Source: Ferrovibrio sp041906005
Lineage (GTDB): Bacteria > Pseudomonadota > Alphaproteobacteria > Ferrovibrionales > Ferrovibrionaceae
DNA length: 64,000 nucleotides
Direction of reading: 5' to 3'
Assembly: GCF_041906005.1 (NCBI RefSeq)
Contig: NZ_JAYRJY010000001.1
Coordinates: 1,550,001-1,614,000, forward strand
This document shows, one piece after another, positions 43,238 to 51,647 of the stretch (position 1 is the first letter of the stretch; every line of letters begins with the position of its first letter). A program made the translations under genes and the position numbers. Under the pieces are notes generated by a model that was not told the DNA's origin, made no database searches, and saw only the letters and a program-made list of their open reading frames with translations.

Positions 43238-44023
43238 TTATCGTGCGTCAACACCCAGGCGGCTGATGCTGCGCGCGATGTTTTCCGCCGCGGATCGCAG
43301 ATGTGGCACATACAGCTCGACTGCCTGCGCACGTTTCATTGCCGAGGTGAAATATGTCAGCCCCAGCGTCGCCAGCACGCGGTCCCCATCCATCACCGGC
43401 ACCCCCAGTGTGGAGGAGGATTTCGGCTCTACGGCCGGATCACGCTCGGCATAACCCTGGCTGCGGATGGATTGCAGACTACGCAGCAGTGTGGCAGGTC
43501 GACGGGCCGGTGCATCTTCAGGGTCTTTCGACGATGCCAGCATCTGCAGCAGTATATTGCGCTCGGCCGCTGGACAAAAAGCAAGATAGGCCCGTCCCAG
43601 GCTGCGCGATACCAGGCTCAGGCGCAGCCCCACGGTACCATGGAATGGCGAGATCGGGCTGTCTGGAATGGTGCTGAATCGCACGGTCATGGCATCTTCT
43701 TCAAGCACTGCAATCGCCACCGGCCACTTGAACTGGCGTGTGAGATCGATTGCCCATGCGCGTCCTGCCTCCACCACCAGCGGATCGCCGTGAAACCCGC
43801 AACTCAAGGCACGTACCTGCGAGGTCACGGAATAGCCGCCCTGACGATGATCGTTGGCAACGTAACCACGCGCAGTCAGCGTCTTGAGCAGGCGCACGAT
43901 GGTCGGCTTGGGCAAACCGGTTGCGTCGTGCAATTGCTTGATCGAGGCGACCTTCTGGCGATTCAGCGCCTGCAGCAAATCAAGCGCACGCGTAACCGAT
44001 TGTACGTTGCCAGCGGCTGGCAT
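43238..44023 (-). CDS. IclR family transcriptional regulator
   Basis: 261 residues: N-terminal winged helix (VTRALDLLQALNRQKVASIKQLHDATGLPKPTIVRLLKTL) and the IclR effector domain (AWAIDLTRQFKWPVAIAVLEEDAMTVRFS, GLRLSLVSRSLGRAYLAFCPAAE, TLGVPVMDGDRVLATLGLTYF). Effectors are usually aromatic or short organic acids. It lies between the cupin operon and the divergent alpha/beta hydrolase; four similar palindromes mark both of these promoters and that of the BKACE operon, so it is the likely local regulator. Confidence 0.93.
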   Translation of the reverse strand: MPAAGNVQSVTRALDLLQALNRQKVASIKQLHDATGLPKPTIVRLLKTLTARGYVANDHRQGGYSVTSQVRALSCGFHGDPLVVEAGRAWAIDLTRQFKWPVAIAVLEEDAMTVRFSTIPDSPISPFHGTVGLRLSLVSRSLGRAYLAFCPAAERNILLQMLASSKDPEDAPARRPATLLRSLQSIRSQGYAERDPAVEPKSSSTLGVPVMDGDRVLATLGLTYFTSAMKRAQAVELYVPHLRSAAENIARSISRLGVDAR

Positions 44024-44046
44024 GGCGTTTCCTCAATAACCTTATT

Positions 44047-44119
44047 ATTCCGTATTGTGAAACGCCAGCCGCAGAAAGGCAAGCCGGCCTGCGGCTGCTT
44101 CATTTCGGATTGCGAAATG
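44047..44119. promoter_or_regulatory. Two candidate IclR operators in the iclR-hydrolase intergenic region
   Basis: TTCCGTATTGTGAAA (44048-44062, imperfect) and TTTCGGATTGCGAAA (44103-44117, extending to perfect 7-bp arms CATTTCG/CGAAATG at 44101-44119). Their centres are 55 bp apart in the 173-bp divergent region. Confidence 0.65.
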
Positions 44120-44196
44120 AGCGGAACTTCCTGTGCCGCTGCCTATCCCGCGCCTATAGGGTCTCCCGCACAAGAAAAGCCGGAGGGAGGCATATC

Positions 44197-45279
44197 ATGG
44201 ACAACGGACGGAACCGTTTCGCGAATTGGGAATCATTAAAGGCGCTTGGTGCGGCAATAGTGTTTGCCGGATTGAGCCACGCGGCCTTGGCGCAAGGTGG
44301 TTCAGCTTCGGCGAAACCACCGATCGTGCTGGATTCGACGGGCGCGTATGAGGTGGGCGGCAGGATCATCGCCAATCCCGCCAATCCCGCAGAGACGCTG
44401 TCTTGCGACCACGGCTACGTCGAATACTTCATCCCGCAGAAACGCCGCCAGGTCGGCCTGATCATGTGGCACAGCTCCAGCACGAAGGTATGGGAAACCC
44501 GCTGGGATGGCGGCGAAGGCTTCAAGAGCATGTTCCTGCGCAAGGGTTATCCCGTGTATCTGTGGGATGGCCCGCGCGTCGGCCGCGCCAACTGGAGCTG
44601 CGAGCCGATCACCTACACGCCCGCCTATTTCGACCAGCGCAATTTTGCCGCCTGGCGTTTCGGCATCACCTACCCCAACTGGCATCCGGGCCTGCAATTC
44701 CCCACTGCTGACAAGGAAGCCTGGAACCAGGCGACCCGTGCCCGCTACGACGAGTTCGACACCCTGGAGAATGCCCTGCTGCAGGCCGAGGCCGGCGGAC
44801 AGGCCATCGACCGGATCGGGCCCGTTGTCGCGCTGACCAACTCCGCAGGCGGGTGGCGCGCGCTGCTGTCGGCCCTGAAAGCGAACAGCGGCAATATGAA
44901 AGGTATCGTCGCCTACGAAACCCCGGGATTCGTCTTCCCCATCGGGGAAGGCCCAGAGCCACAGCCCAAAGCACCCTACGGGCCCCATTCCGTGCCGCTG
45001 GCAGAATTCATGAAGCTGACGAAGTTTCCGATCCAGATGGTGTTCGGCGACTACACCGATACGCGCCCGATCTGGAAAAACTCGGTCGAGGTGGCGAAGA
45101 CCTTCTGCGGCATCGTCAACAAGCATGGGGGCGATTGCGAGGTGCTGCTGCTGCCTGAGACAGGCCTGCGCGGCAACACGCATATCGCCTTTGCCGACCT
45201 TAATAACGAGGCCGTGGCCGACGAACTCTCCAAATGGCTGAAGCGCAAGGGGTTGGACACGTTCGCCTCCGGACAGTAA
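44197..45279 (+). CDS. Secreted alpha/beta hydrolase
   Basis: A 360-residue protein with an unusually long signal region (start NGRNRFANW, hydrophobic core GAAIVFAGLSHAALA). The hydrolase fold shows RQVGLIMWHSSST (oxyanion strand), the nucleophile elbow TNSAGGW with Ser in a non-standard NSAGG context, and a final His in LRGNTHIAFADLNN. Resembles periplasmic esterases acting on aromatic or polyester compounds. GGAGGGAGG precedes the ATG. Controlled probably by the divergent IclR regulator. Confidence 0.82.
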   Translation: MDNGRNRFANWESLKALGAAIVFAGLSHAALAQGGSASAKPPIVLDSTGAYEVGGRIIANPANPAETLSCDHGYVEYFIPQKRRQVGLIMWHSSSTKVWETRWDGGEGFKSMFLRKGYPVYLWDGPRVGRANWSCEPITYTPAYFDQRNFAAWRFGITYPNWHPGLQFPTADKEAWNQATRARYDEFDTLENALLQAEAGGQAIDRIGPVVALTNSAGGWRALLSALKANSGNMKGIVAYETPGFVFPIGEGPEPQPKAPYGPHSVPLAEFMKLTKFPIQMVFGDYTDTRPIWKNSVEVAKTFCGIVNKHGGDCEVLLLPETGLRGNTHIAFADLNNEAVADELSKWLKRKGLDTFASGQ

Positions 45280-45303
45280 CACGCGTTACGCCCGGAAACT
45301 GAA

Positions 45304-45336
45304 AGGGCGGCGCCTGATAAGCGCCGCCCTCTTTTT
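45304..45336. terminator. Terminator between hydrolase and aldehyde dehydrogenase genes
   Basis: A perfect 10-bp stem AGGGCGGCGC/GCGCCGCCCT (45304-45313 with 45321-45330) and loop CTGATAA, followed by CTTTTT on the plus strand and TTTC on the minus. It serves the two convergent genes. Confidence 0.9.
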
Positions 45337-45355
45337 ATCTGTATCGAGCACTCGG

Positions 45356-46774
45356 TCAGCCGAGAATGGCTTTCACCTCGAGATACTCCTCAAAGCCGAA
45401 GACGCCGAATTCCCGCCCGTTGCCGGATTGCTTGTAGCCACCGAAAGGCAGGCTGCGATCGAAGGGCGCACCGTTGAGGTAGACGCGCCCGGCCCGGATG
45501 CGGTTGGCAACGGCGCGGGCATGCTCACGATCCCTGGATTGCACGAAACCAGCCAGGCCAAAGGGTGTATCGTTGGCAATGTCGATCGCTTCGTCTTCGG
45601 TGTCGTAGCTGATGATGGACAATACGGGGCCGAAGATTTCCTCGCGCGCGATCCGCATTTGCGGCGTCACATCGCCGAACACGGTCGGGCGCACGTAATA
45701 TCCGTGGTTGACCTCTGCCGGCCGCCCGGTTCCACCCGCCACCAGGGTTGCCCCTTCATCAAGGCCCGACTGGATCAGGGCCTGCACTTTTTCGAACTGC
45801 GCCTGGCTGACCATCGGCCCCATGGTGGTGGCCGGATCGAGCGGATCGCCCAGGCGTATGGTGGCAACGGCTTCGCGCGCGGCCGAAAAGGCCGCATCCC
45901 GCTGCGTACGCGGGATCAGCATCCGCGTGGGTGACTGGCAATTCTGGCCACCGTTTGTATAGCAGGCATGAACGCCGGCGATCACAGCAGCCTTCAGGTC
46001 GGCATCCGGCAGGATGATGTTGGCGGATTTTCCGCCCAGCTCCTGCGCGACGCGCTTGACCGTATCGGCGGCCAACTTGGCCACGCGCACGCCGGCCGTC
46101 GTCGAACCGGTGATCGACACCATGTCGATCCCGGGATGGGCGGCGATCGCCTCGCCGACCGTGGGGCCATCGCCGTTCACCAGATTGAAAACGCCAGCTG
46201 GCAGGCCGGCATCGTGGATGATCTCGGCCAGAAGCATCGCGCTGAGCGGCGCGATCTCGCTGGGCTTCAGCACCACCGTGCAGCCGGTGGCGAGGGCCGG
46301 CGCGACCTTGGAGGCAACCTGGTTCAGCGGCCAGTTCCACGGCGTGATCAGGCCGCAGACGCCGATGGGCTCGCGGCGGACGATCCCGGGCCCCATCGGT
46401 TCCTCGAATTGGTATCGCGCCAATACCCGTGCGGCTTCCTCGAAATGAAACAGCGCAACGGTGGCCTGGCGCTCGGTCGCAAAGGTGATCGGCGCGCCCA
46501 TTTCCAATGTCATCGTCCGCGCCAGTTCTGGCAGGCGCGCCTTGAAGCCGTCGATGATCCTGCGCAGATAGGACAGACGTTCCTCGACGCCGACTTCAGA
46601 ATAAGCACTGAAAGCACGGCGCGCCGCCGTCACCGCGCGATCGACATCATGGCCCGAACCCAGGCTGATCCGCGCGAAGGTTTCCTCCGTCGCCGGATTC
46701 GTTATGCCCAAAGTCGACGGCGCGGCCGGGTCCACCCAAGCGCCGTCGATATAGAATTTCAGTTTGTCATTCAT
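45356..46774 (-). CDS. NAD(P)+-dependent aldehyde dehydrogenase
   Basis: A 472-residue ALDH superfamily protein with all core residues: Asn in TPWNWPLNQ, Lys in VLKPSEIAPLS, Glu in QELGGKSANI, catalytic Cys in NGGQNCQSPTR, and EEIFGPVLSI. It oxidises an aldehyde to the acid. Last gene of the BKACE-Bug-SDR-ALDH set; 15 bp after the SDR gene. The aldehyde is not known; nearby lactonase and FAH genes would allow a 2-oxoglutarate semialdehyde role but this is only context. Confidence 0.93.
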   Translation of the reverse strand: MNDKLKFYIDGAWVDPAAPSTLGITNPATEETFARISLGSGHDVDRAVTAARRAFSAYSEVGVEERLSYLRRIIDGFKARLPELARTMTLEMGAPITFATERQATVALFHFEEAARVLARYQFEEPMGPGIVRREPIGVCGLITPWNWPLNQVASKVAPALATGCTVVLKPSEIAPLSAMLLAEIIHDAGLPAGVFNLVNGDGPTVGEAIAAHPGIDMVSITGSTTAGVRVAKLAADTVKRVAQELGGKSANIILPDADLKAAVIAGVHACYTNGGQNCQSPTRMLIPRTQRDAAFSAAREAVATIRLGDPLDPATTMGPMVSQAQFEKVQALIQSGLDEGATLVAGGTGRPAEVNHGYYVRPTVFGDVTPQMRIAREEIFGPVLSIISYDTEDEAIDIANDTPFGLAGFVQSRDREHARAVANRIRAGRVYLNGAPFDRSLPFGGYKQSGNGREFGVFGFEEYLEVKAILG

Positions 46775-46789
46775 GCCTCAGCCATTCCT

Positions 46790-47551
46790 TCAGAGATGCC
46801 TGCCCTCATCCACCGGCACCACAATACCCGTCGCGCTGGTCAGATTGGTGATGCAGGCCACTGCGGCCCTCGCCACGTCATCGGGTGTGGTGACATGAGC
46901 CAATGGCAGCCGCTCGGCGGTTTTCACCAGCTGCTCACGGCTCCGGCCAGGCACAAAATCCGTATCCACGCCAGCTGGCGAAACGGAGAAGACGCGGATG
47001 CGCGGCGCCAGCACCTTTGCCAGCGCAATGGTCAGCGCGTCGACGCCAGCCTTGGCCGCCAGATAAGCCAGGCTGCTGCCCAGGCCGGTACGGGCCGCAA
47101 TGGAGGATATGTTCACAATCGCCGCCTGGCTGCCGCGCTCCAGCAATGGGCGGAAAGCGCGCACCATGGCGAACGGTCCGCGCAGATTGATCGTAACGGT
47201 GCGGTCGAAGATTTCATCGGTCAATCCGTCGAGATCGTTGGCGGGCACCGGCGTTGTCGCGCCACCGCAATTGACCAGCGCATCAAGCCGTCCGTAGCGT
47301 TCTTCCACCGTCCGCACCGCCTCGGCGATGGAGGCAGGATCATCGATTGCAATACGCAGGGTCAGGTGCCCGCTGCCTTGCAGGCCGGCGATCACGTCTT
47401 CTGCCATGGTCCGGCGGCTGTTGTAGCCGACGATCACAGTGGATCCCATGGCAGCAAGGCGTGCCGCGATTGCCTTGCCGATGCCGCTGCTGGCGCCGGT
47501 GACAAGCGCCACCTTCGGGATCGGCAGCGCCGGAACTTCAATACTGGCCAT
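46790..47551 (-). CDS. Short-chain dehydrogenase/reductase
   Basis: A 253-residue classical SDR: cofactor motif VALVTGASSGIGKAIA, VNCGGA, catalytic Ser in IVNISSIAA and YLAAK active-site Tyr/Lys in GSSLAYLAAKAGVDAL. Instead of NNAG it has NCGG, a mild variation. Probably oxidises or reduces a hydroxy acid or sugar in the same route as the ALDH. No substrate can be named. Confidence 0.92.
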   Translation of the reverse strand: MASIEVPALPIPKVALVTGASSGIGKAIAARLAAMGSTVIVGYNSRRTMAEDVIAGLQGSGHLTLRIAIDDPASIAEAVRTVEERYGRLDALVNCGGATTPVPANDLDGLTDEIFDRTVTINLRGPFAMVRAFRPLLERGSQAAIVNISSIAARTGLGSSLAYLAAKAGVDALTIALAKVLAPRIRVFSVSPAGVDTDFVPGRSREQLVKTAERLPLAHVTTPDDVARAAVACITNLTSATGIVVPVDEGRHL

Positions 47552-47624
47552 CTACAGCCCTTCCCAAAATCGTTTCAACTTCCTGCTTCAGGACTGTCCC
47601 GAAATCCAACCCCGCGATCGGATC

Positions 47625-47646
47625 GGGGCCGCCCGAGGGCGGCCCC
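47625..47646. terminator. GC-rich hairpin after the second Bug gene
   Basis: GGGGCCGCCC and GGGCGGCCCC (47625-47634, 47637-47646) form a perfect stem seven bases past the Bug gene stop on the minus strand. There is no T tract, so it may protect the mRNA 3' end or act as a partial terminator before the SDR gene. Confidence 0.5.
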
Positions 47647-47653
47647 GCCCCTG

Positions 47654-48622
47654 CTACATCACGATGTTGGCCTTCTCGATCACCGGCTTCCACTTGGCAA
47701 GTTCGGCGGCAATAAAAGCCTTGAGGTCTTCCGGCGATCCGCCGACAGGTTCCAGGGTATTCTGCTCCAGCAGCGTCTTGCCCTTTTCGCTTTTCAGGAA
47801 ATCATTCACGCCCTTGTTCAACTTGGCAATGACGGCAGGCGGCGTGCCGGTCGGCGCGACGATTGCGTACCAGGCGCTGGCTTCGAAGCCCTTGAAACCC
47901 GTTTCCTGCACAGTGGGCACATCCGGCAACTGCTTGGCGCGCTGGCTGGTCGTCACCGCCAGGGCGCGGATCTTGCGCTCATTCACCTGCGGCACATAAG
48001 TCGGCATGAAATCCATCGCGACATCGACCTGACCGCCAAGCAGGTCGGTCATCAGCGGCACGGTGCCGCGATAGGCTACCGTCGTCATCGTCACACCGGT
48101 GAACTGCTGGATCAGTTCGGCGGTGATATGTCCAAGCGTGCCATTGCCCGGGTTGCCCACATTGACCTTGCCGGGATTCTGCTTGGCATAGGCAATCAGC
48201 TCCTCGAATGTCTTGGCTGGAAAGTCGAGCCGCGTCGTGACGATCAGCGGCGACTTGGCAACCAGCACGACCGGGGTGAAGTCCTTCTCCGAATCGTAGC
48301 TCAGGCCTTTATACATCAGCCTGTTGATTGCGATTGGCGACGGCGTGCCGAACAGCAGCGTATAGCCATCAGCCGCTGCCTTGGCCACGGCGGCGCCACC
48401 GATATTGCCGCCCGCGCCGGTGCGGTTCTCAACGACGAACGGCTTGCCGTAACTGTCGCTCAGGTGGCTTGCGGTGGCGCGCGCCAGGAAGTCGACGGCA
48501 GACCCGGCCGGAAATGGCACGATCACGGTGACGGGGCGGTCAGGCCAAGCCTGCGCCATGGCGGCATGGCAGGGTGCAAAGACAAGGGCAAGGCCCCATA
48601 GGGCGAGAGAGAGCAGACGCAT
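47654..48622 (-). CDS. Bug/TctC-type tripartite tricarboxylate binding protein (second)
   Basis: A 322-residue periplasmic binding protein: signal peptide ending HAAMAQA, then WPDRPVTVIVPFPAGSAVDFLAR, NRTGAGGNIGG, TAELIQQFTGVTMTTVAYRG, and GQVDVAMDFMPT. Again without TctA/TctB genes in the window. It lies between BKACE and SDR genes and is likely part of their operon, under the putative IclR site at 49709. Confidence 0.92.
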   Translation of the reverse strand: MRLLSLALWGLALVFAPCHAAMAQAWPDRPVTVIVPFPAGSAVDFLARATASHLSDSYGKPFVVENRTGAGGNIGGAAVAKAAADGYTLLFGTPSPIAINRLMYKGLSYDSEKDFTPVVLVAKSPLIVTTRLDFPAKTFEELIAYAKQNPGKVNVGNPGNGTLGHITAELIQQFTGVTMTTVAYRGTVPLMTDLLGGQVDVAMDFMPTYVPQVNERKIRALAVTTSQRAKQLPDVPTVQETGFKGFEASAWYAIVAPTGTPPAVIAKLNKGVNDFLKSEKGKTLLEQNTLEPVGGSPEDLKAFIAAELAKWKPVIEKANIVM

Positions 48623-48714
48623 GTTTCCTCCGGTTTCTGGCGCAGGTTTTTACTGCGCGTCTCGTTTGATGTCGTCGTTCGGACACTGGTTAATTCGTTG
48701 TACCGGCATCTCCG

Positions 48715-49593
48715 TCATACCGGCAGCGACAGCATTTCTCGGGCCTGCCGGGCGGTTGCAATCTGTCCGCCCAGCGATTCGACGATGCCACGCGCCTTCT
48801 CGACCATGACGGCATTGGATTCGGCCAGCACGTCCTTTCCGAGATAGACGGCATCCTCCAGCCCAACCCGGACATGACCACCCGCCAGATAGGATTGCGC
48901 CACCATCGGAAACGCCATGCGGCCAGTGCCGAACGCGGTCCATGCCGTGCCCGGCGGCAGCAGGCCGCGCGCATACAGCACGGTTTCCGGCGATGGCTGA
49001 AAACCGTATTTCACACCCATGACGACCGAACACAGCACCGGGCCTTTCAGCGTCCCGTCGCTGACAAGGTCGCGGCACAGGGCGATGTCGCCGGAGTCAA
49101 ACAGCTCGATCTCGGGCTTCACGCCGGCATTGTTGATCACCGCGGCCATGCGGCGCACATTGTCGGGCGTATTGATCACCACCTGCTTGCCGGAATTCAT
49201 GGTGTTGAGATCAAGCGTGGCGATGTCGGGCTTGAGCAGTGCGATATGCGCGACCCTGTCTTCCGGCCGCATCAGTGTGGTGCCGGGCGCGGCGAGCTTC
49301 GGGTCGTTGGCATCCGGCACGAAGCGGCCGCCCGGCCCGGTTGTCAGATTGATGATGAGCTGCCTGTTCCTGGCGCGGATACGGTCCATGACATCGCGGT
49401 AATACTCGATCTCCATCGACGGCCGCCCAGTCTTTGGGTCGCGCACATGGATATGCACGCTGGCAGCGCCGGCTTCGGCCGCGCCCAAGCAGGCCTCGGC
49501 GATCTGCTCGGGCGTGATCGGCAGATGAGGGGTCATTTCCGGCGTGGTCTGGTTGCCGGTCACGGCACACGTAATGATGACACGCGACTGCAT
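48715..49593 (-). CDS. BKACE family 3-keto-acid cleavage enzyme
   Basis: A 292-residue TIM-barrel protein of the beta-keto acid cleavage enzyme family (DUF849; prototype Kce, 3-keto-5-aminohexanoate cleavage). Zinc-binding SVHIHVRDPKTGRPS and the start VIITCAVTGNQTTPEMTPHLPITPEQIA are diagnostic, as is the later GLEDAVYLGKDVLAESNA. It condenses a beta-keto acid with acetyl-CoA to give a CoA ester and acetoacetate. First gene of the unit BKACE-Bug-SDR-ALDH. Confidence 0.93.
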   Translation of the reverse strand: MQSRVIITCAVTGNQTTPEMTPHLPITPEQIAEACLGAAEAGAASVHIHVRDPKTGRPSMEIEYYRDVMDRIRARNRQLIINLTTGPGGRFVPDANDPKLAAPGTTLMRPEDRVAHIALLKPDIATLDLNTMNSGKQVVINTPDNVRRMAAVINNAGVKPEIELFDSGDIALCRDLVSDGTLKGPVLCSVVMGVKYGFQPSPETVLYARGLLPPGTAWTAFGTGRMAFPMVAQSYLAGGHVRVGLEDAVYLGKDVLAESNAVMVEKARGIVESLGGQIATARQAREMLSLPV

Positions 49594-49708
49594 CTGCTCG
49601 CCTCAATCCCTCCGGACTTTCCGGGCATTTCCCAGGGCCGCGATCAACGGCCTCCCTGCTCAGGTTCTACAGGGAAGCGGTGGCAGCGGCGCGAGCTATG
49701 TTTTGGCG

Positions 49709-49723
49709 TTCCGCATCGCGGAA
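49709..49723. promoter_or_regulatory. Candidate IclR operator upstream of the BKACE operon
   Basis: TTCCGCATCGCGGAA, with perfect 6-bp arms, 116-130 bp upstream of the BKACE start. It shares the 15-bp form and even the downstream bases AATGAG with the site at 44103-44117. Confidence 0.6.
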
Positions 49724-49766
49724 TGAGACCCTCTTGCGTCAAGGGTAATGTGGTTTTGGCGGCCGA

Positions 49767-50681
49767 TCACGCGACCGGGGCCCCGAGGGTATTCACATAG
49801 ATGGCCCGCAGCGTCGTGGTGGCGCAAATGAAAAGCCGATTGCGCTTTGGACCACCGAAGCAGACGTTGGCCACCACCTCATCCAGCAGGATCTTGCCCA
49901 GCAGCGTGCCGTCCGGCGCATAACAATGCACGCCATCGCCGGCAGAGGACCAGATGTTGCCATGCGCATCAACGCGAAAGCCGTCGAAAAGACCAGTATC
50001 GCAGACGATGAAATCCTGACCTTCGCCCAGGCTGCGTCCGTCGGCGGCCAGCGGATAACGGCGGATTTTCGGCTTGCAGCCGGGGAAATGCGTCCGGCCG
50101 GTATCGGCGACAAACAGCACGGATTCATCGGTCGAGAATGCCAGGCCGTTTGGCTGTTTCATGTCGTCGATCACGCGGCTGACCGTGCCGGCCGGATCGA
50201 TCCGGTAGACATGGCGGCCATCCTGCTCCATCGGCGCGGCATCGCCCTCATAATCGCTGTCGATGCCATAGGACGGATCGGTGAACCAGATCGAACCGTC
50301 GGATTTCACGACAACGTCGTTGGGGGAATTCAGCCGCTTTCCGGCATAGCTGTCCGCCAAGATCGTGCGAGTCCCGTCGATCTCGTAACGACTGACGCAG
50401 CGGCCGCGATGTTCGCAGGCGATCATGCGCCCCTGGAGATCGACGGTGTGGCCATTCTGATTGCGGCAGGGTTGCTCGAAGACAGCGACCTGGCCGTTCA
50501 TCTCGTCCCAGCGCAGAATGCGGTCGTTCGGAATATCCGACCAGATCAGATAACGGCCTGCAGCGAAATAGGCCGGCCCCTCGGTCCAGCGGCCGCCACT
50601 CCACAGGGTATCGATCCGTGCATTGACATGAATGAGACGACGAAAGCGCTCGTCCCGGATATCGTAATACTCTGCTGGCAT
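49767..50681 (-). CDS. SMP-30/gluconolactonase family lactonase
   Basis: A 304-residue six-bladed propeller: metal Glu in WTEGPAYF, LIWSDIPNDRILRWDE, Asn in LNSPNDVVVKSDGSIWFTDPSYG, NGLAFSTDESVLFVADT with the catalytic Asp, and DGFRVDAHGNIWSSAGDG. Hydrolyses aldono- or other sugar lactones. It begins 11 bp after the permease gene and closes the sugar ABC operon, suggesting an oxidative sugar route through a lactone. Confidence 0.92.
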   Translation of the reverse strand: MPAEYYDIRDERFRRLIHVNARIDTLWSGGRWTEGPAYFAAGRYLIWSDIPNDRILRWDEMNGQVAVFEQPCRNQNGHTVDLQGRMIACEHRGRCVSRYEIDGTRTILADSYAGKRLNSPNDVVVKSDGSIWFTDPSYGIDSDYEGDAAPMEQDGRHVYRIDPAGTVSRVIDDMKQPNGLAFSTDESVLFVADTGRTHFPGCKPKIRRYPLAADGRSLGEGQDFIVCDTGLFDGFRVDAHGNIWSSAGDGVHCYAPDGTLLGKILLDEVVANVCFGGPKRNRLFICATTTLRAIYVNTLGAPVA

Positions 50682-50692
50682 GGCCTTGATCC

Positions 50693-51643
50693 TTATGACA
50701 GAACGCGCTGGTTCCGGCCGTAGACCAGCAGCATGGCAATGATCACGCCGCCATAGATGATCTGTCGGCCGGCCTCGGGCATCTGCATGATGGATAACAC
50801 GGAATTGAGCAACACGATCAGGATCACGCCGATCAGCGTGCCGGCATAGCGGCCTCGGCCGCCAAGGATATGCGTGCCGCCCAGAACGACAGCCGCGATC
50901 GCCGGCAGCAGGTAGACATTCCCCATGCCCTGATAGGCCTTGGCCGAATAGCCGGCCAGCAGGATGCCCGCGATGGCGGCGCAGACGCCCGATACCACGA
51001 AGGCACCGACAATGACCCAGCGCGTGCGGATGCCCGACAGGTAGGCCGCGGCTTCGCGCGAGCCGGTGGCATAGATCGCGCGGCCGAAGCCGGTGCGGGT
51101 CAGGATGATGATGATGGCCAGCGACACGGCAGCCCAGACGAAGATCGCCGCGGGAATGCCGAGCAGGCGCTGCTTGGCGAGGAACACCATCAGCGGCGTG
51201 GCCGTATCCTGCGGCGCGAAGCCGCCGGTCTGCGCCACCATAAGGCCGCGCAGGACAGTATCGACACCGAGAGTGAAAATCATCGAAGGGATGCGCAGAT
51301 AGGCAACCCCTATGCCATTCACCACACCGACGGCCACGCCAACGGCCAATGCCGTTGGAACGGCCAGGTCGCCGCCCATGGCCGTGGCCGTCATTGCAGC
51401 CGCCGTCAGCGTCCAGGGGATAGACAGGTCAATATGGCCAAGCAGGATGACCATCATGATTCCCGCCGCGCAAATGCCCAGGAAAGAGCCGATCTGCAAC
51501 TGCTGCAGCAGATAGTTCGGTGACAGCAGAGGCATCGTACCGGTGGTCGACAGCGTATAGGTCGTTCCGATCAGGAGAATAACCAGGATGAAGACTACGG
51601 CGATCGCGATCGGCTTGTTATCGTCCGAAACGGGCATGCGCAT
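50693..51643 (-). CDS. Sugar ABC transporter permease (RbsC-like, second)
   Basis: A 316-residue membrane protein with about 8-10 segments and the RbsC/BPD_transp_2 hallmarks: GIMMVILLGHIDLSIPWTLT, ATGSREAAAYLSGI (EAA-like coupling loop), and AIAAVVLGGTHILGGRGRYAGTLIGV. One of two permeases forming the channel with the protein at 51648-52694. The start could also be the ATG two codons in (51637). Confidence 0.92.
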   Translation of the reverse strand: MRMPVSDDNKPIAIAVVFILVILLIGTTYTLSTTGTMPLLSPNYLLQQLQIGSFLGICAAGIMMVILLGHIDLSIPWTLTAAAMTATAMGGDLAVPTALAVGVAVGVVNGIGVAYLRIPSMIFTLGVDTVLRGLMVAQTGGFAPQDTATPLMVFLAKQRLLGIPAAIFVWAAVSLAIIIILTRTGFGRAIYATGSREAAAYLSGIRTRWVIVGAFVVSGVCAAIAGILLAGYSAKAYQGMGNVYLLPAIAAVVLGGTHILGGRGRYAGTLIGVILIVLLNSVLSIMQMPEAGRQIIYGGVIIAMLLVYGRNQRVLS

Positions 51644-51647
51644 GGCG

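Noticed and set aside
45968..48601. 877-codon open frame on the plus strand
   Set aside because: It lies opposite the ALDH, SDR and Bug genes, which have clear family motifs. Its product is His/Arg/Gln-rich without any domain. Such long antisense frames arise from GC-rich codon use.
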